From assembly GCF_000346465.2 (NCBI RefSeq), contig NC_034015.1, positions 11,942,637-12,006,636 on the forward strand: DNA of 64,000 nt, given 5' to 3'. The notes below the pieces were generated by a model. The model made no database searches. It saw nothing but the letters and a program-made list of their open reading frames with translations, and was not told where the DNA came from. A program made the position numbers and the translations under genes. Shown here in pieces: positions 1 to 10,225 of this stretch; the first letter of the stretch is position 1; every line of letters begins with the position of its first letter. Source of the stretch: Prunus persica (taxonomy: Eukaryota > Streptophyta > Magnoliopsida > Rosales > Rosaceae).

Positions 1-210
1 TTTTTTAGAAAATTTCCTGTAAGACACAAAAAATTCACGTATTATACAAATAATTCTCACATATTATTGAATAAGAATGACATATGTTATAAAAATTATA
101 TTAAAATATCATATAGTGGAAGATTAATATCTACTTTGGATATGTTGCAAATTAAGATCTATAAGGTACAAACTAATGCTACTAGGAAGGTCCTTTTTTT
201 TTTTTTTTTT
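1..210. repeat. AT-rich dispersed repeat, copy A
   Basis: This AT-rich segment, from the run of Ts to the 'ggtcc' motif, recurs at about 1650-1850 and in part at 5205-5340. The copies share the words 'aagacacaaaaaattcac', 'attatacaaataattctcac' and 'aagatctataaggtacaaac'. It lies on the left of the palindrome array here and on the right of palindromes in copy C, so it is probably part of the same repeat family. No coding potential is visible; the small frame across it is AT-rich and meaningless. Confidence 0.75.
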
Positions 211-220
211 GTATTACATA

Positions 221-872
221 GTATAGCGGTGCGGCTATACTATGATTTTTTAATAAAAAGTAGTATAGCCGGGCGGCGATACTTATTTTTGACACGTGGC
301 TTTAATCGATAGAGGTTCTTCTTTATTAAAAAAAGAAAACATAAAAAAAGGAGTACAGCCGGGCAGCTATACTCCATGTTTTTAATTTTGTTTAAATGAC
401 ATCTGTTGACAAGTGGCGGTTAATGAATCGGGGATCCTCTTTTTTAATTAAAAAATAATATAGCCGGCCTGCTATACATATTTTTGACATGTGGCCTTAA
501 TCAATAGAGGTTCTCCTTTATTAAAAAAAGGGAAAAAAGGGTACAACCGCACGGCTATACTCCATGTTTTTAATTTTGTTGTAAAAAAGACGTGTGTTGA
601 CACGTGACGCCTAATGGGTTGGGGTCCTCATTTTTATATTAAAAAACAGTATAGTCGTTCGGCTATATGCAGTTTTTAAAAAGGTATAGCCGCACGGCTA
701 TACGATTTTCACACGCTGCTCTGTTTTCTCTTTAGAAAGTCGTATTAGCCGTGCGGCTATACTCGATTTTTTCCTTCTTTTTTTATTATAAAAGAGTATA
801 GCTGGGCAGCGTTACTGGTTTTTTTTTTTTTAATTGTCTTTATCAATAAATAGTATAGATGAGCGGCTATAG
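221..872. repeat. array of ten 20-bp palindromes, GTATAGCCGNNCGGCTATAC
   Basis: Ten imperfect copies of a 20-bp palindrome start at about 221, 263, 353, 458, 541, 649, 684, 742, 796 and 853. The core TAGCCG..CGGCTA is GC-rich, while the spacers are 15-85 bp of T/A-rich DNA. Spacer words 'gacacgtggc', 'aatagaggttct' and 'ttttaattttgtt' also recur, giving a higher-order unit of about 190 bp (compare 353-535 with 541-680). Each palindrome could form a 9-bp-stem cruciform or RNA hairpin. I do not recognise the family. It could be the internal part of a non-autonomous transposon. Confidence 0.85.
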
Positions 873-890
873 TATTTTACATATGTATGC

Positions 891-939
<49 letters not shown>

Positions 940-1476
940 TCCTGTTTAATTTCGAAGTTTTCATTTTGTAATTTGTGACTCATATGTCTGAACTCTATTA
1001 TCTCTTTTTTGACTGTTTTTATTTCCATTTGCAAATCTTGTAAAGTAACTTCTTTCTTTCTATTAAATCTTTCTAAAGTTGTGTTTAAGCTTATTTTGGG
1101 AAAATGACTTTGACTTGCATCTTCTTGTCCTATAACTTTGCTTAATTTTTTTAAATATTCATATTTTAACTCTAGATTGTCAACCTTACTAATTAGTTCT
1201 ATTAATAACTCTTCTTGTTCTTCCTGTTTCGTGAGCACACTTATTGACTTGGTTAAAACTTTACAACATTTATCATTACATCCAAGCTGGATTGGTGGAG
1301 AACTTGACTAAGAGTTTGAGGAGCTATAGTCTTCTGAGCTTGTTATTGAGATGTCATTTTCACTAGACTCAGAATTCCTTAATTCTAAAGCTTTGATTGC
1401 TTTGTCTTCTTCTGAAATGTTTAATTGCTTTATGTTGTCTTTTACTTTGCATTCATTAGCATAGTGACCAAATTTC

Positions 1477-1508
<32 letters not shown>
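867..1508 (-). pseudogene. degenerate zinc-knuckle / coiled-coil ORF (retroelement or endogenous pararetrovirus remnant)
   Basis: On the minus strand, two pieces lie in the same frame but are separated by stops near 1308 and 1245. The upstream piece has a zinc-knuckle-like tail (FGHYANEC) followed by an acidic, serine-rich stretch. The downstream piece is lysine/glutamate-rich and predicted to be coiled coil. A nucleocapsid-type knuckle followed by an acidic Ser tract suits a retrotransposon gag or a caulimovirid-like coat protein; I cannot decide which. The first Cys pair of the knuckle is lost in a (CA)n tract and the 3' end runs into (GT)n, so the copy is broken at both ends. No protease or reverse transcriptase is next to it. 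Confidence 0.45.
899..938. repeat. (GT)n microsatellite
   Basis: About 20 uninterrupted GT units form the truncated end of the zinc-knuckle remnant. A shorter (AC)n flanked by (TA)n lies at about 1480-1524 at its other end. Confidence 0.95.
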
Positions 1509-1524
<16 letters not shown>

Positions 1525-1649
1525 GTAGGTGCTTATTTTTCAACAATACATTCGTGTGGTATACACGTCTCGCGTTTTATTTAAAAAGCAAACATACAAT
1601 AGTCGTATTGTACATGTACGTACATATTTCTAATGTTTCATGCACATAT

Positions 1650-1891
1650 TTTTTACAAAATTTTCAGTAAGACACAAAAAATTCACATATTATACAAATA
1701 ATTCTCACATATTTTTGAATAAGATAACATATGTTATAAAAATTATACTAAAATATCATATAGTAGAAGATTAATATCTACTTTAGATTATGTTGCAAAT
1801 TAAGATCTATAAGGTACAAACTAATACAACCAGGAGGGTCCTTTTTTATTATTATTTTTTTGTATTAAATAGTATAGCCGTGGGGCTATAC
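1650..1891. repeat. AT-rich dispersed repeat copy B plus one palindrome
   Basis: A close copy of positions 1-210 is followed, as in copy A, by 'ggtcc', a T-rich run and one palindrome at 1872-1891. Right after that palindrome the sequence changes abruptly to helicase coding sequence at about 1905, so the array seems to be interrupted by the helicase/LINE segment and resumes at 4935. Confidence 0.75.
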
Positions 1892-1904
1892 TACAATTCT
1901 TGGT

Positions 1905-3310
1905 AATTGCTTCACTTTTCAAACAACACTTACCTCAATTTATTCTAGAAGATGAGATTTCACGTCTACATGGTGCTGACTGCAACATAATATGCACACA
2001 ACCTCGTCGTATTTCTGCTGTGTCTGTTGCTGCTCATATATCCTCTGAAAGGGAAGAAAATCTTGGTGTAACTGTTGGTTATCATATCCGCCTGGAATCA
2101 AAACGTTTTGCCCAAAAAAACTTGAATTTTGCACCACTGGAGTATTATTCGACAACTGGTAATACAATTTTTCTGATATGTTTCCGACACCTGGTTCAGA
2201 ATTGTACACAGAATGTTAGAAACATTTGATAGTAAAAATACCATCACAAAAACATTTTGTTTTTCATGCCATGCTTGTACTCCAAAGGCACCAAATTTTA
2301 TGTACTAGTTTTACCTAAAAGCTTCATCATTATGGTAATGCACAGGGAATCATACTAATACTTGTAAGCTACACTATCTGAACATCTATTATGTTTCTTA
2401 TGTTTGATGTTGACCTACAGGTTCAAGACCCATGCTAACTGGCGTGAGCCACTTGCTAGTGGATGAAATCCATGAAAGAGGCATGAACGAGGACTTTTTA
2501 CTAACAATTTTGCATGAACGAGAATTATTTCTAGAAGACATTCTAGAGAAAACTCGTTATATTGACAACTTGGAAGGGGGAAATTCCAGGAGAAGAAGGA
2601 GACAGCAAGATTCCAAGAAGGATCCTTTAACTGAATTATTTAAGGCAATCCAGCAGTCCCTATCATTCTAAATATCATTTTCATTCCCATTGAAATCTAC
2701 CTGCTTATATTGAATAACATAGAATTATAATCTATGAATGTATAAGGCTTTCGTTCCCATTTATGGTTTGTCAAAATAAACATTTTATTAAATTTTATTG
2801 CTTTGGTGATGATTCCAGAGGCGAGCCAGTGTGCAGCGTGGAGTTTGTTCATATCCAAAAATGATCCATGATGCAATGCTCCAATATCAGTTACCTGAAA
2901 TTCTCTGAACACCTTTGCAAGAGCTATGCTTCCACATCAAAAGTTTGCAGCTTGGAGCTGTTGGGTCTTTTTTGGCTAAGGCACTTAAGCCACCAGATCC
3001 TCTTGTTGTTCAAAATACAATCGAACTTCTCAAAGCCATTGGAGCTTTAGATGACATAGAGGGGCTTACTCCGCTTGGTATGTATCAGTTATGCAAGTCT
3101 CTACTGAATATCTTACATGATAGGTCGCCATCTTTGCACACTACCATTGGATCCAAACATTGGGAAGATGCTTCTAATGGGTTCTATCTTTCAATGCCTG
3201 AATCCTGCATTAACAATTGCAGCTGCCCTTGCTCATCGTGAACCTTTTGTCCTACCAATAAATAGGAAAGAGAATGCTGATGCTGCAAAACGATCCTTTT
3301 CTGGTGATTC
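1905..3310 (+). pseudogene. DExH-box RNA helicase gene fragment (DHX36-like), deleted
   Basis: Pieces of a plant DExH helicase appear in order. About 1905-2150 holds a decayed P-loop end followed by TQPRRISA (motif Ia) and a frameshift near FCTTG. About 2421-2510 holds LVDEIHERG (motif II, DEIH). About 2515-2640 holds an [15 protein letters not shown] spacer. About 2820-3080 holds HDAMLQYQLPEILRTPLQEL, and 3129-3310 continues through LPLDPNIGKMLLMGS to AAKRSFSGDS. The motif III-VI core is missing between 2640 and 2820. Introns are still present (a 'gtatgt...atgatag' intron at about 3079-3125), so this is a DNA-level copy, not a processed one. Frameshifts near 2150 and 2440 and the deletion make it non-functional. 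The closest known plant relatives are DExH1/DExH3-type proteins. It ends where a LINE has inserted. Confidence 0.85.
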
Positions 3311-4812
3311 ACTAAGATTTGGGAGGATCGTTGGCTTCTACCCCCTCACCAAGGTTATGTTGTGCCACTGATCACTGTACCGTTGAATGCTCCCCAATTG
3401 GTAAGTGAGATCTTAGACGGCCAGACCAGAACTTGGAACACTCAAGCTCTAGCTCAGTATGTGAGCCAGGACACCATTAAGCTTATCAATGAGGTTCCTA
3501 TTGGTAACTTGCACAGGGAGGACAGAATTGTGTGGCCCTGGAACAAATCCGGTTTGTATTCTGTGAAGTCTGGTTACAATCTGCAGGTGGTCTCTGCTTC
3601 TTACATCGGAGGGTATAACCGGTCGTCCCATGTGATTGAAAGGGGAGTGTGGAAGGATATTTGGGCATCTCCCACTCTTCCCAAAGTCAAGTTTTTCCTC
3701 TGGCGCATGATGGTTAGGGCCTTGCCTACTAAGTTGAATCTGTATCGCAGAAGAATTATTTCGTCTCCATTTTGCCCCATATGCAATCAGTATGAAGAAT
3801 CTGAGGAACACGCTATCTTTCTATGTCCTTGGACCCAAGCGGTCTGGTTTGGCTCACCATTAAATTACCGTGTGAACCCTCAAAGCATCACTACTTTCGA
3901 TCGCTGGTTCACTGGACTGTTAAATAGTCAGATGTTTTCCAAATCCGAAAGAGTATGGGTTTTGTCCTTGGTTAGTTTTATCTCGTGGGAGATATGGAAA
4001 GCAAGGTGCAAGTTTCTTTTTGAGGACATTACAATCGATCCCAGATGTGTGGTGGAACGGGCTACCTCAGCAGCAGAGGAATTTGATGTGCTGAGGCGTC
4101 ATGCAATCTCCACCAGAAACGGGGCTGGTGTTTTCTCCCAACCCACTGATATTTGGAAACCCCCTGTTAATGGTGCAATTAAGGTCAATTTCGATGCAGC
4201 TTGGAAAAACCATGAGGCAGGATTGGGTGTGGTGATGAGGAATCATAATAAGGATTTCTGCTATGGTTTTGCTAGTAAACGATGTTGTAATAGTGCACTG
4301 AATGCAGAAACTGAAGCAGCTATCGAGGCTCTAAGATGCGCAAGTTTGAGAGGTTACTCAAAGATAGAGATGGAATCAGACTCAAAAGTCCTCATCGATA
4401 ATATCAAAGGTAATGTATGCACGAAGGCCTGGACCATTCTCCCTTTGCTTGATGAGATCAGACGCCTAAGTGCAAGGTTCTCTGACGTGGAATGGTGTTG
4501 GATCCCTCGTGGTGCAAATCGCGCCGCTCACGTGACGGCGGCGATAGGATTAAGGGCGGTGTGTCCGCAAGGATGGGCTAATCAGCCACCTCCGTCCCTG
4601 GTGCGGGTTCTGGCTTCTGATGGACTTCCTAGTCCCCCTTAATTGTAATTTTTGTTTTCAGTGTTTTTGTCTTAGTGGGGGAAAACTGGTTACTAGACTC
4701 TGTGAGTTTAGTTTTTTTCCCTGAGTTTCTTTTAGCTGTTCAGGATGGTATCCTTTTGTATGCCTATTCTGTTTTTCAATGAAAGCTTCTTTGTCCAAAA
4801 AAAAAAAAAAAA
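3308..4812 (+). mobile_element. 5'-truncated LINE (non-LTR retrotransposon), 3' end with poly-A
   Basis: The open frame from about 3311 (TKIWEDRW...) to the stop at 4640-4642 is the C-terminal part of a plant LINE ORF2. It has a zf-RVT domain (KVKFFLWRM..ALPT, then CPIC..EHAIFLC) and an RNase H domain (VNFDAAW, AETEAAIEAL, MESDSKVLI, RGANRAAH). The last catalytic Asp of RNase H, normally in the N..A.D motif, is His here. A 3' UTR follows and ends in a poly-A run at 4797-4812. Reverse transcriptase and endonuclease are absent, as expected for abortive reverse transcription. It inserted directly behind the helicase codons GDS; only 'attca' (about 3307-3311 and 4811-4816) is a possible short target duplication. 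The 426-codon frame from 3362 is otherwise intact, so insertion is probably fairly recent. Confidence 0.9.
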
Positions 4813-4934
4813 TTCAGGTAAAGCTCATTAAGCTGAGCCGCATTGCTGAATTTTACAAGGTTTATCTTGTTCCTCTTGCTTGTTTTATTTATCTATTTAG
4901 GCGCTAGGTGGGTCTTTTTGAAAGGAAAAAAATA

Positions 4935-5163
4935 GTATAACGGCACGACTATACTTGATTTTTTTCTAAATTTTTTTTAAAAAATAGCTATACTATTTTT
5001 ATACGTGGGCGCCTCGGCTTTAGGTGGGTCCTTTTTATTTTTATTTTTTAAAATTTATAGCCGCACGGCTATACTCCGTTTTTTCTTTTTCTTTTTTTAA
5101 TGGTATAGCCGAGCGGTTTTATTCGGTATTTTGAAGAAAAAAAGTATAGCCGCACGGCTATGC
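4935..5163. repeat. second palindrome block (four units)
   Basis: Palindromes of the family seen at 221-872 occur at about 4935, 5055, 5103 and 5144. Spacers again contain 'ggtgggtcctttt'-like words. They restart about 120 bp after the LINE poly-A, consistent with one array split by the helicase/LINE segment. Confidence 0.8.
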
Positions 5164-5340
5164 TCGTATTGTACATGTCCATGCTTATTTTCCATGTGCA
5201 ATACACATACTTTTTACAAAATTTTCAATAAGACACACAAAATTCACATATTATACACATAATTCTCACATATTATTGAATGAAAATCATATATATTAAA
5301 ATATGTAAATAAATTATATTAAAATATAATATAGTTGGCG
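5164..5340. repeat. AT-rich dispersed repeat, copy C (partial)
   Basis: This segment matches copy B, including the upstream 'ctcgtattgtacatgt' words and 'aagacacacaaaattcac', 'attctcacatattattgaat'. It diverges after about 5340. The stretch 5340-5556 is AT-rich with no recognisable feature. Confidence 0.65.
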
Positions 5341-5556
5341 AACTTTTAAGTTGTAATTTGCCAAAATTTTACCGAGAATATTCCAACTCAACATGCAATT
5401 TTCTACGACAAATAATGGGTGTAGTAACAAAATTTAGTAGCATTGGAAAGGACGAGGTCCATCAAAGGCATACTATATTGAATTTTTTTAAACGTTCATT
5501 ATTTTCTTACTATATCGTGTTTCATTTCACATATTAATATAACTTTAAATATTTAT

Positions 5557-5709
5557 AGAGAACAAAACATTGCTGCTGACCATATGGCACATATGGGTCA
5601 AAGTTCCAATTTGGGTTATCATGTTCTTGATCTTCCCCCTCCTTCTATTGTTAGCCTCTTGGCAAATGATTCTGTTAGGATGACCACTGCTGGGCTTGTC
5701 CCAGTGTAG
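5557..5709 (+). pseudogene. LINE RNase H C-terminal fragment
   Basis: The frame reads REQNIAADHMAHMG, then HVLDLPPPSIVSLL, and stops at 5707-5709. The motif R..N..AD..A is the last active-site block of plant LINE RNase H, and the LPPPS tail is typical of ORF2 ends. Only about 50 codons remain. The following sequence runs into a (TA)n tract at 5757-5773 where a TIR element begins, so this LINE tail belongs to an insertion separate from the one at 3308-4812. Confidence 0.7.
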
Positions 5710-5775
5710 TTTTCTTTTTGGTTTTCTCTTGGGCTTCGGCCCTCCTTGTAACCGGAATATATATATATATATATG

Positions 5776-7075
5776 GGAGCGGATCCGTGGCACTATATTT
5801 TTAATACAAGTTTTGACACAAGTTTTAGACCTTTAGATCTATAAACTTTTAATGGTTGAGATGTACTTTCATTTCTCAAAACAATAAATTTTCTTCAATT
5901 AATATTTATACATTGGGATTAAAATTCTGATACCATATTAATTAAGAATTCATTCTCTCTCTCTCTCTCGTCTCATTAATTATCTTTATTTAGTTCTTTC
6001 CCTTTCCCACTAGACTCCTGTTCATTCGCAGCCTCTGCAATTTTATGCGCTCTCTTTCTTCCACATTCATCATCCTCCTGCTATCTTCTCTTCTCTACTA
6101 ATTAATTTGTTGCCTAAAGCAAATAAGAGGGAAAAAAAAAAGTAGCTATATCTTCTATATGGTCTATTGAAACAAAGAAATCTTCCATATTTTCTCTACT
6201 AAATTGGATTTTCTTCGAGTTTCTCATATGCTTTGCTATGTTTTAGCTTTAACTTTATATTCAACATCTTCATAACAATATTTATTGAAAAAAAATTATT
6301 ATGCGATAAAAATAACATTAAAATATAAAATATAACCAACTAGATTGTACGATACTATATATTAAAATATAACATTATTAAAAAAAAATGTAATAATTAT
6401 TGGTGGGAAATTGTAAGATGTAGAGGGGAGATGAATGAATGGAGAAGAAGAGAGAGACACAGAGATGCAGAGGGACGAAGGGCAAGAGCGAAATAGGAAA
6501 TAAAGAGAATGAAAACTGAGCGCGTTACTTCCATAACTCTAAACTAATTTTGATTGAACAGAAACAAAAACCCAGTTTCTCTCCAACGCCCACAAATTGG
6601 CTAGATTAATGTTTCTACTCTGCAACTTGTTGTGTAGATTATTAAAACAATGATTTATCAATATAAATCTTAACTCTAAGGATTAATTGCTAGTTTGTGA
6701 TTTAGATGGAATGGTTTGCTGAAATTGGATGGCTAGTTTGTGATTTCAGGGTTACTGAAAAAGCAAGAAGAAGAAGGGAGGTGGTTTTTTTTTTTTTTTT
6801 TTTTTTTTGAGTCAAGAAGAAGGGAGGTGGTGTTCATGAGAAGGCACGAAGAAGAGAAGAAGAAGAAGTGCCTTGTGTCAATAAGCCATGAAAACTTATT
6901 TAAATGAAGAGAGAGGAAATAAAAAAGTCAATTAAAATTTATTTTCTATAATTGCTTATTTAAAGAATAAAATAATTAATTTGTTTAATCACATCCATTG
7001 ATAGTGGGATAATCTAAGGGTTTAAAATTTGTGTCAAAATTTGTGTCAAAAATATGGTGCCATGGATCCGCCTCC
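5776..7075. mobile_element. non-autonomous TIR element, about 1.3 kb, in a (TA)n tract
   Basis: The left end (GGAGCGGATCCGTGGCAC, then a TTTTGACACAAGTTTT-type block) is repeated inverted at the right end (about 7000-7075). The terminal match extends about 70 bp with mismatches. Both ends abut (TA)n, so target-site duplication cannot be measured. Internal sequence is AT-rich with a T run at 6786-6808, 'gaagaagaag' tracts and no transposase. Long TIRs would suit a Mutator-like element, but the superfamily is an inference. Confidence 0.7.
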
Positions 7076-7098
7076 TATATATATATATATATATATAT

Positions 7099-7500
7099 CA
7101 GTCCCCTTCTATTGAGGGATCCCTCAAATAATTTTATTTGAGGGACGCCTTTTAGGGTACCCTACAATTTTTTTCCCAATGATTCAAACCATCTATTTTT
7201 TAGGTCTTCATTCATAGATCATCCTTACAAAAAATTAGACAAATCGGAACCCGTTTCGATATCCAATTGTGTCTTACAAAATCAATGAACACGGTGCTTC
7301 AAGAAAATACTAAAATTTCAATAACTCAATTGAGTGGTCAAATGATATTTGATTCAAGTGATTTTTTGTAGAGATGATCTCTGAATGAGTATCTACAAAA
7401 TAGACGGTTTGGATTAGTGAAATACAATCCGGAGTGGGGCCTACAAGGAGTATCCCTCAAATAAGCTTATTTGAAGGATCCCTCAATGAAAGCTCTCTGT
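7099..7500. mobile_element. MITE, about 400 bp, with 'attgagggatcc' TIRs
   Basis: The terminal segment 'attgagggatccctcaaata..ttatttgaggga' at 7111-7145 is inverted at 7450-7488 and contains its own small palindrome (ttatttgaggga). The element is flanked on both sides by (TA)n. Diverged relatives lie at about 23035-23420 and 36800-36893. No coding capacity is seen. Confidence 0.75.
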
Positions 7501-9080
7501 ATATATATATATATATATATCTATATATATAACTTTAAATATCATATGAGTATTTCAAAATACTTTTAATATGTTATTTTACTTATTGAAGCTGAAGTTT
7601 TAAATGTTTTATAAATGGAATGGCCACAACAGCCTTTGCGTTGGAAATTCAAATAAGGCAATTTGATTTTTTGATAAAAGGCGACAGAAATTTATTAGAT
7701 AAATGGGAAAAAAGAGAATAAAGAACAAAGATTGTGCAGGGGTTCATCCTATTAGCAGTATGCGGACATGGGTAAAATTGAAATTGGTTTTTAGGTGAAT
7801 ATGTCTTAAACTAAGACCAACTAGACATATCTTAAGAGAAAATAAATCGTTGTACCAAGCTACAATATGACTAGTCAACAACTAGTGATGGACTCAAGAA
7901 CATTGCTACAACAATAACCAGATCTGTAACCAACCAATTTAACTTATAAGCCTAGAAGAATTCTAAGTGACAACCTAGGTACTCAGAAGGATCTGTCAAT
8001 CTAGGACTCCCCAGTGCTAGCAACAACTGATCAAGGTGTGTGCATCCATTCAAACGTTTTACAAGCAACCAGAATGATAAGCAGAATGACTTAATGAAAG
8101 TATGCAGATCAAAAACACACAAGCTCAACATCAGAACATGTTCACCTACAAATCTACCACTGGGAAAAATTAGGGGTCGTTATTTTGACCAGGCAATCAA
8201 CTAAGCACAAGAAGATTCTTACAAAGATTAAAACTCTCGAGTTTTTGTTGAAAGATTAAAACTCTATTTGATCAATAAAATTGTTTCTTTTATCAAAGAA
8301 AGACTCACTTGAAAAATCAAACATTGCTAAATATAAAGATCGATCTTGGCCAATTGCTTTTTTCCTTGACAATAATATTCAAATTATTCCCTCGTACATA
8401 GAATATAGAAATTTATTTGCTCTTTCTTTTATCAAAGAAAGACTCGAACAAATTGCTAACAATTGAAGAATCAATAACAAGCATAATCAGTGCCAGCAAC
8501 ATTGGCAATGCATTCATGTCCAGCATCATTGTGTTTGTTCCAACACTTTTGCCCAGTACAACTGCTCTTGGCATCTGTTTTGTGCATAAGTTTGAGGCAC
8601 GTTTTTGGTGATTCAAAGCAACTGCAAAATCATCATGAATTTTAAATAAAGTGAATGGTGATGGCCAAAAATTTAGGCCTTGTTTTTTAAACAGGATAGG
8701 ACAGGATTGGGCTATTTAGCACCAATCATGCCTTTAACAAAACAAGGGCTTAATTAAGACCTGGACTAATTTTGGTCCACTTGAAATCAAGGGCTTAATT
8801 AAGCCAGGTCCAAACCCATTTTATTGGTAGTCTTTGATTTTTTTTATTTTTAAGTTTAATGATAGTAGTGCAACAAGGTCGAGCAATTGGTATTCATTCA
8901 GAATGCTAGCAGAATAAAAGTAATATATAACAAAGCAAATAATAGAAGCTGTAATTCCTGAAGTTTATTAATTCATTATTATTATTATTATTATAAAACA
9001 AACATCCAGGACATTCTGTTGGCAATAGCACATTATTACCCTAGATGAAAACCAGTTCCACAGAGACAACTGCAAATAAA
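7501..9080. other. intergenic, no gene recognised
   Basis: AT-rich sequence with a short (TA)n at 7501-7520. A 23-bp word, 'tttcttttatcaaagaaaga' plus 'ctc', occurs exactly twice (about 8283 and 8420), about 137 bp apart. At 8660-8830 there are inverted 'gggcttaattaag'-type words that suggest a small MITE. An open frame at 8281-8466 has no recognisable domain and looks fortuitous. (ATT)n lies at 8975-8993, just beyond the 3' end of the AGP gene. Confidence 0.6.
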
Positions 9081-10124
9081 TTAATGATGGCATTTAGGCT
9101 CGAAGGCAAATGGGCCAACGGAGTAGAGGAAAAATGGGAGTTTTCCGGAGACAAATGGCTTCTCTGGCTTCAAGATGGCACCCCTTAGACCACCCTGGAA
9201 ATCAGACGGCTTAGAGCACGAGGCAGATGGTGAAGAGACAAGCGAGACCTTGCACTTGTGGACCCCATGGGAGGTTATGTGCTTGGGTGCCGTGATGAAG
9301 AAGTAACCCTTCTTGTCTGTCTTGGCTTTGACCACTAGTGGCTTCTTAGTGTCGTTGCACTGCAGCTTCACAGTAGCCCCTGCAATTGGGTTTAAATTTG
9401 TTAATTTGTAGAAGTTTATAAATCTATAAGGTAGACAAATAAATTTGGATGACTAACCTTGAAGTGGTGAGGCACCCAAGAGGGTATCAACCTTAGAGTA
9501 CTTGCAGGATTTGCAATAGACAATGCCTTGAACCGCTACAAAGCTCTTTGGTGGAGATTGTGGAGGGTGAACCGGGGGGTGGCTTGGACTGGGGGATGGT
9601 GAATGGTGAGTGGGAGGGTGGCTAGGGGGTTGAACCGGGGCGTGGCTAGGTGGGTGAACCGGTGCGTGGCTGGGAGGGTGACTGTGGTGGTGGTGACTTG
9701 GTGAGTGAGCCGGTGCATGGCTTGGAGGGTGAACCGGTGAATGGCTAGGAGGGTGAACCGGCGATTGGCTTGGTGGGTGAACCGGAGCGTGGCTGGGAGG
9801 ATGACCATGGTGATGGTGGTGGTGAGTTGGTGACTGAGCCGGTGCATGGCTTGGAGGATGAACCGGTGAATGGCTTGGTGGATGAACCGGTGAATGGCTA
9901 TGAGGGTGAACTGGTGCGTGGCTGGGAGGGTGGCCGTGGTGGTGGTGATGGTGGTGACTTGGTGAGTGAGCCGGTGCATGGCTTGGAGGATGAACCGGTG
10001 CATGGCTTGGTGCATGAGAATTGGGTGCCAAAGACTCAATTTCTTTACCAAGCACAATGAAGCAGCTCAGTAGAAGCACTGAGATCTGCACAAGCACTAG
10101 ACCTTTTGCTTGAGCGAATCCCAT
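9081..10124 (-). CDS. AGP31-like non-classical arabinogalactan protein (His/Pro-rich, PAC/Ole e 1 domain)
   Basis: Two exons, 9458-10124 and 9081-9379, give 321 residues; the 78-bp intron has GT-AG borders and splits a Gly codon (SPLQ-G-ATVKL). Residues 1-26 are a signal peptide (hydrophobic VQISVLLLSCFIVL). Residues 33-190 are repeats of PPSHAPVH and SHSPVHPP with blocks of six or seven His, a substrate for Pro hydroxylation and O-glycosylation. From about 193 follows a Cys-containing PAC / pollen Ole e 1-type domain (VQGIVYCKSCKYS, KLQCNDTKK, HKCKVSL, ending FAFEPKCHH). Arabidopsis AGP30/AGP31 have the same order and are secreted wall proteins that bind pectin-like polymers. The start is fixed by the signal peptide. 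The reverse frames over the repeat are shadows. Confidence 0.93.
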
Positions 10125-10218
10125 ATTTTCTTTTCTTTTTTTTCTCTCTACTCTCTTTCTTGAGGGAGCCGAGAGAAGAGAGATCTAGAGATATTGAGTG
10201 AGGGGCTCAAGGAGTGAA

Positions 10219-10225
10219 ATTTATA
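10219..10225 (-). promoter_or_regulatory. TATA box of the AGP31-like gene
   Basis: On the minus strand CTATAAATT lies about 95 bp upstream of the ATG, followed by a CT-rich leader (ctctagatctctcttctctc). Spacing suggests transcription start near 10190 and a leader of about 65 nt. Confidence 0.6.

Noticed and set aside
221..872. CRISPR-like array
   Set aside because: The regular short palindromes recall CRISPR repeats, but spacers vary widely in length, are AT-rich and related to each other, and the context is a plant nuclear genome.
3449..3811. Minus frames opposite the LINE ORF2
   Set aside because: Antisense shadows; the plus frame has zf-RVT and RNase H motifs.
8413..8616. 67-codon minus frame with several Cys and Met in neighbouring frames
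   Set aside because: Considered as a zinc-finger transposase remnant, but no consistent motif or frame could be supported.
9536..10060. Long frames overlapping the AGP gene (minus 9536-10057, plus 9770-10060)
   Set aside because: They are shadows of the His/Pro repeat in other frames; only the frame with signal peptide and PAC domain is coherent.
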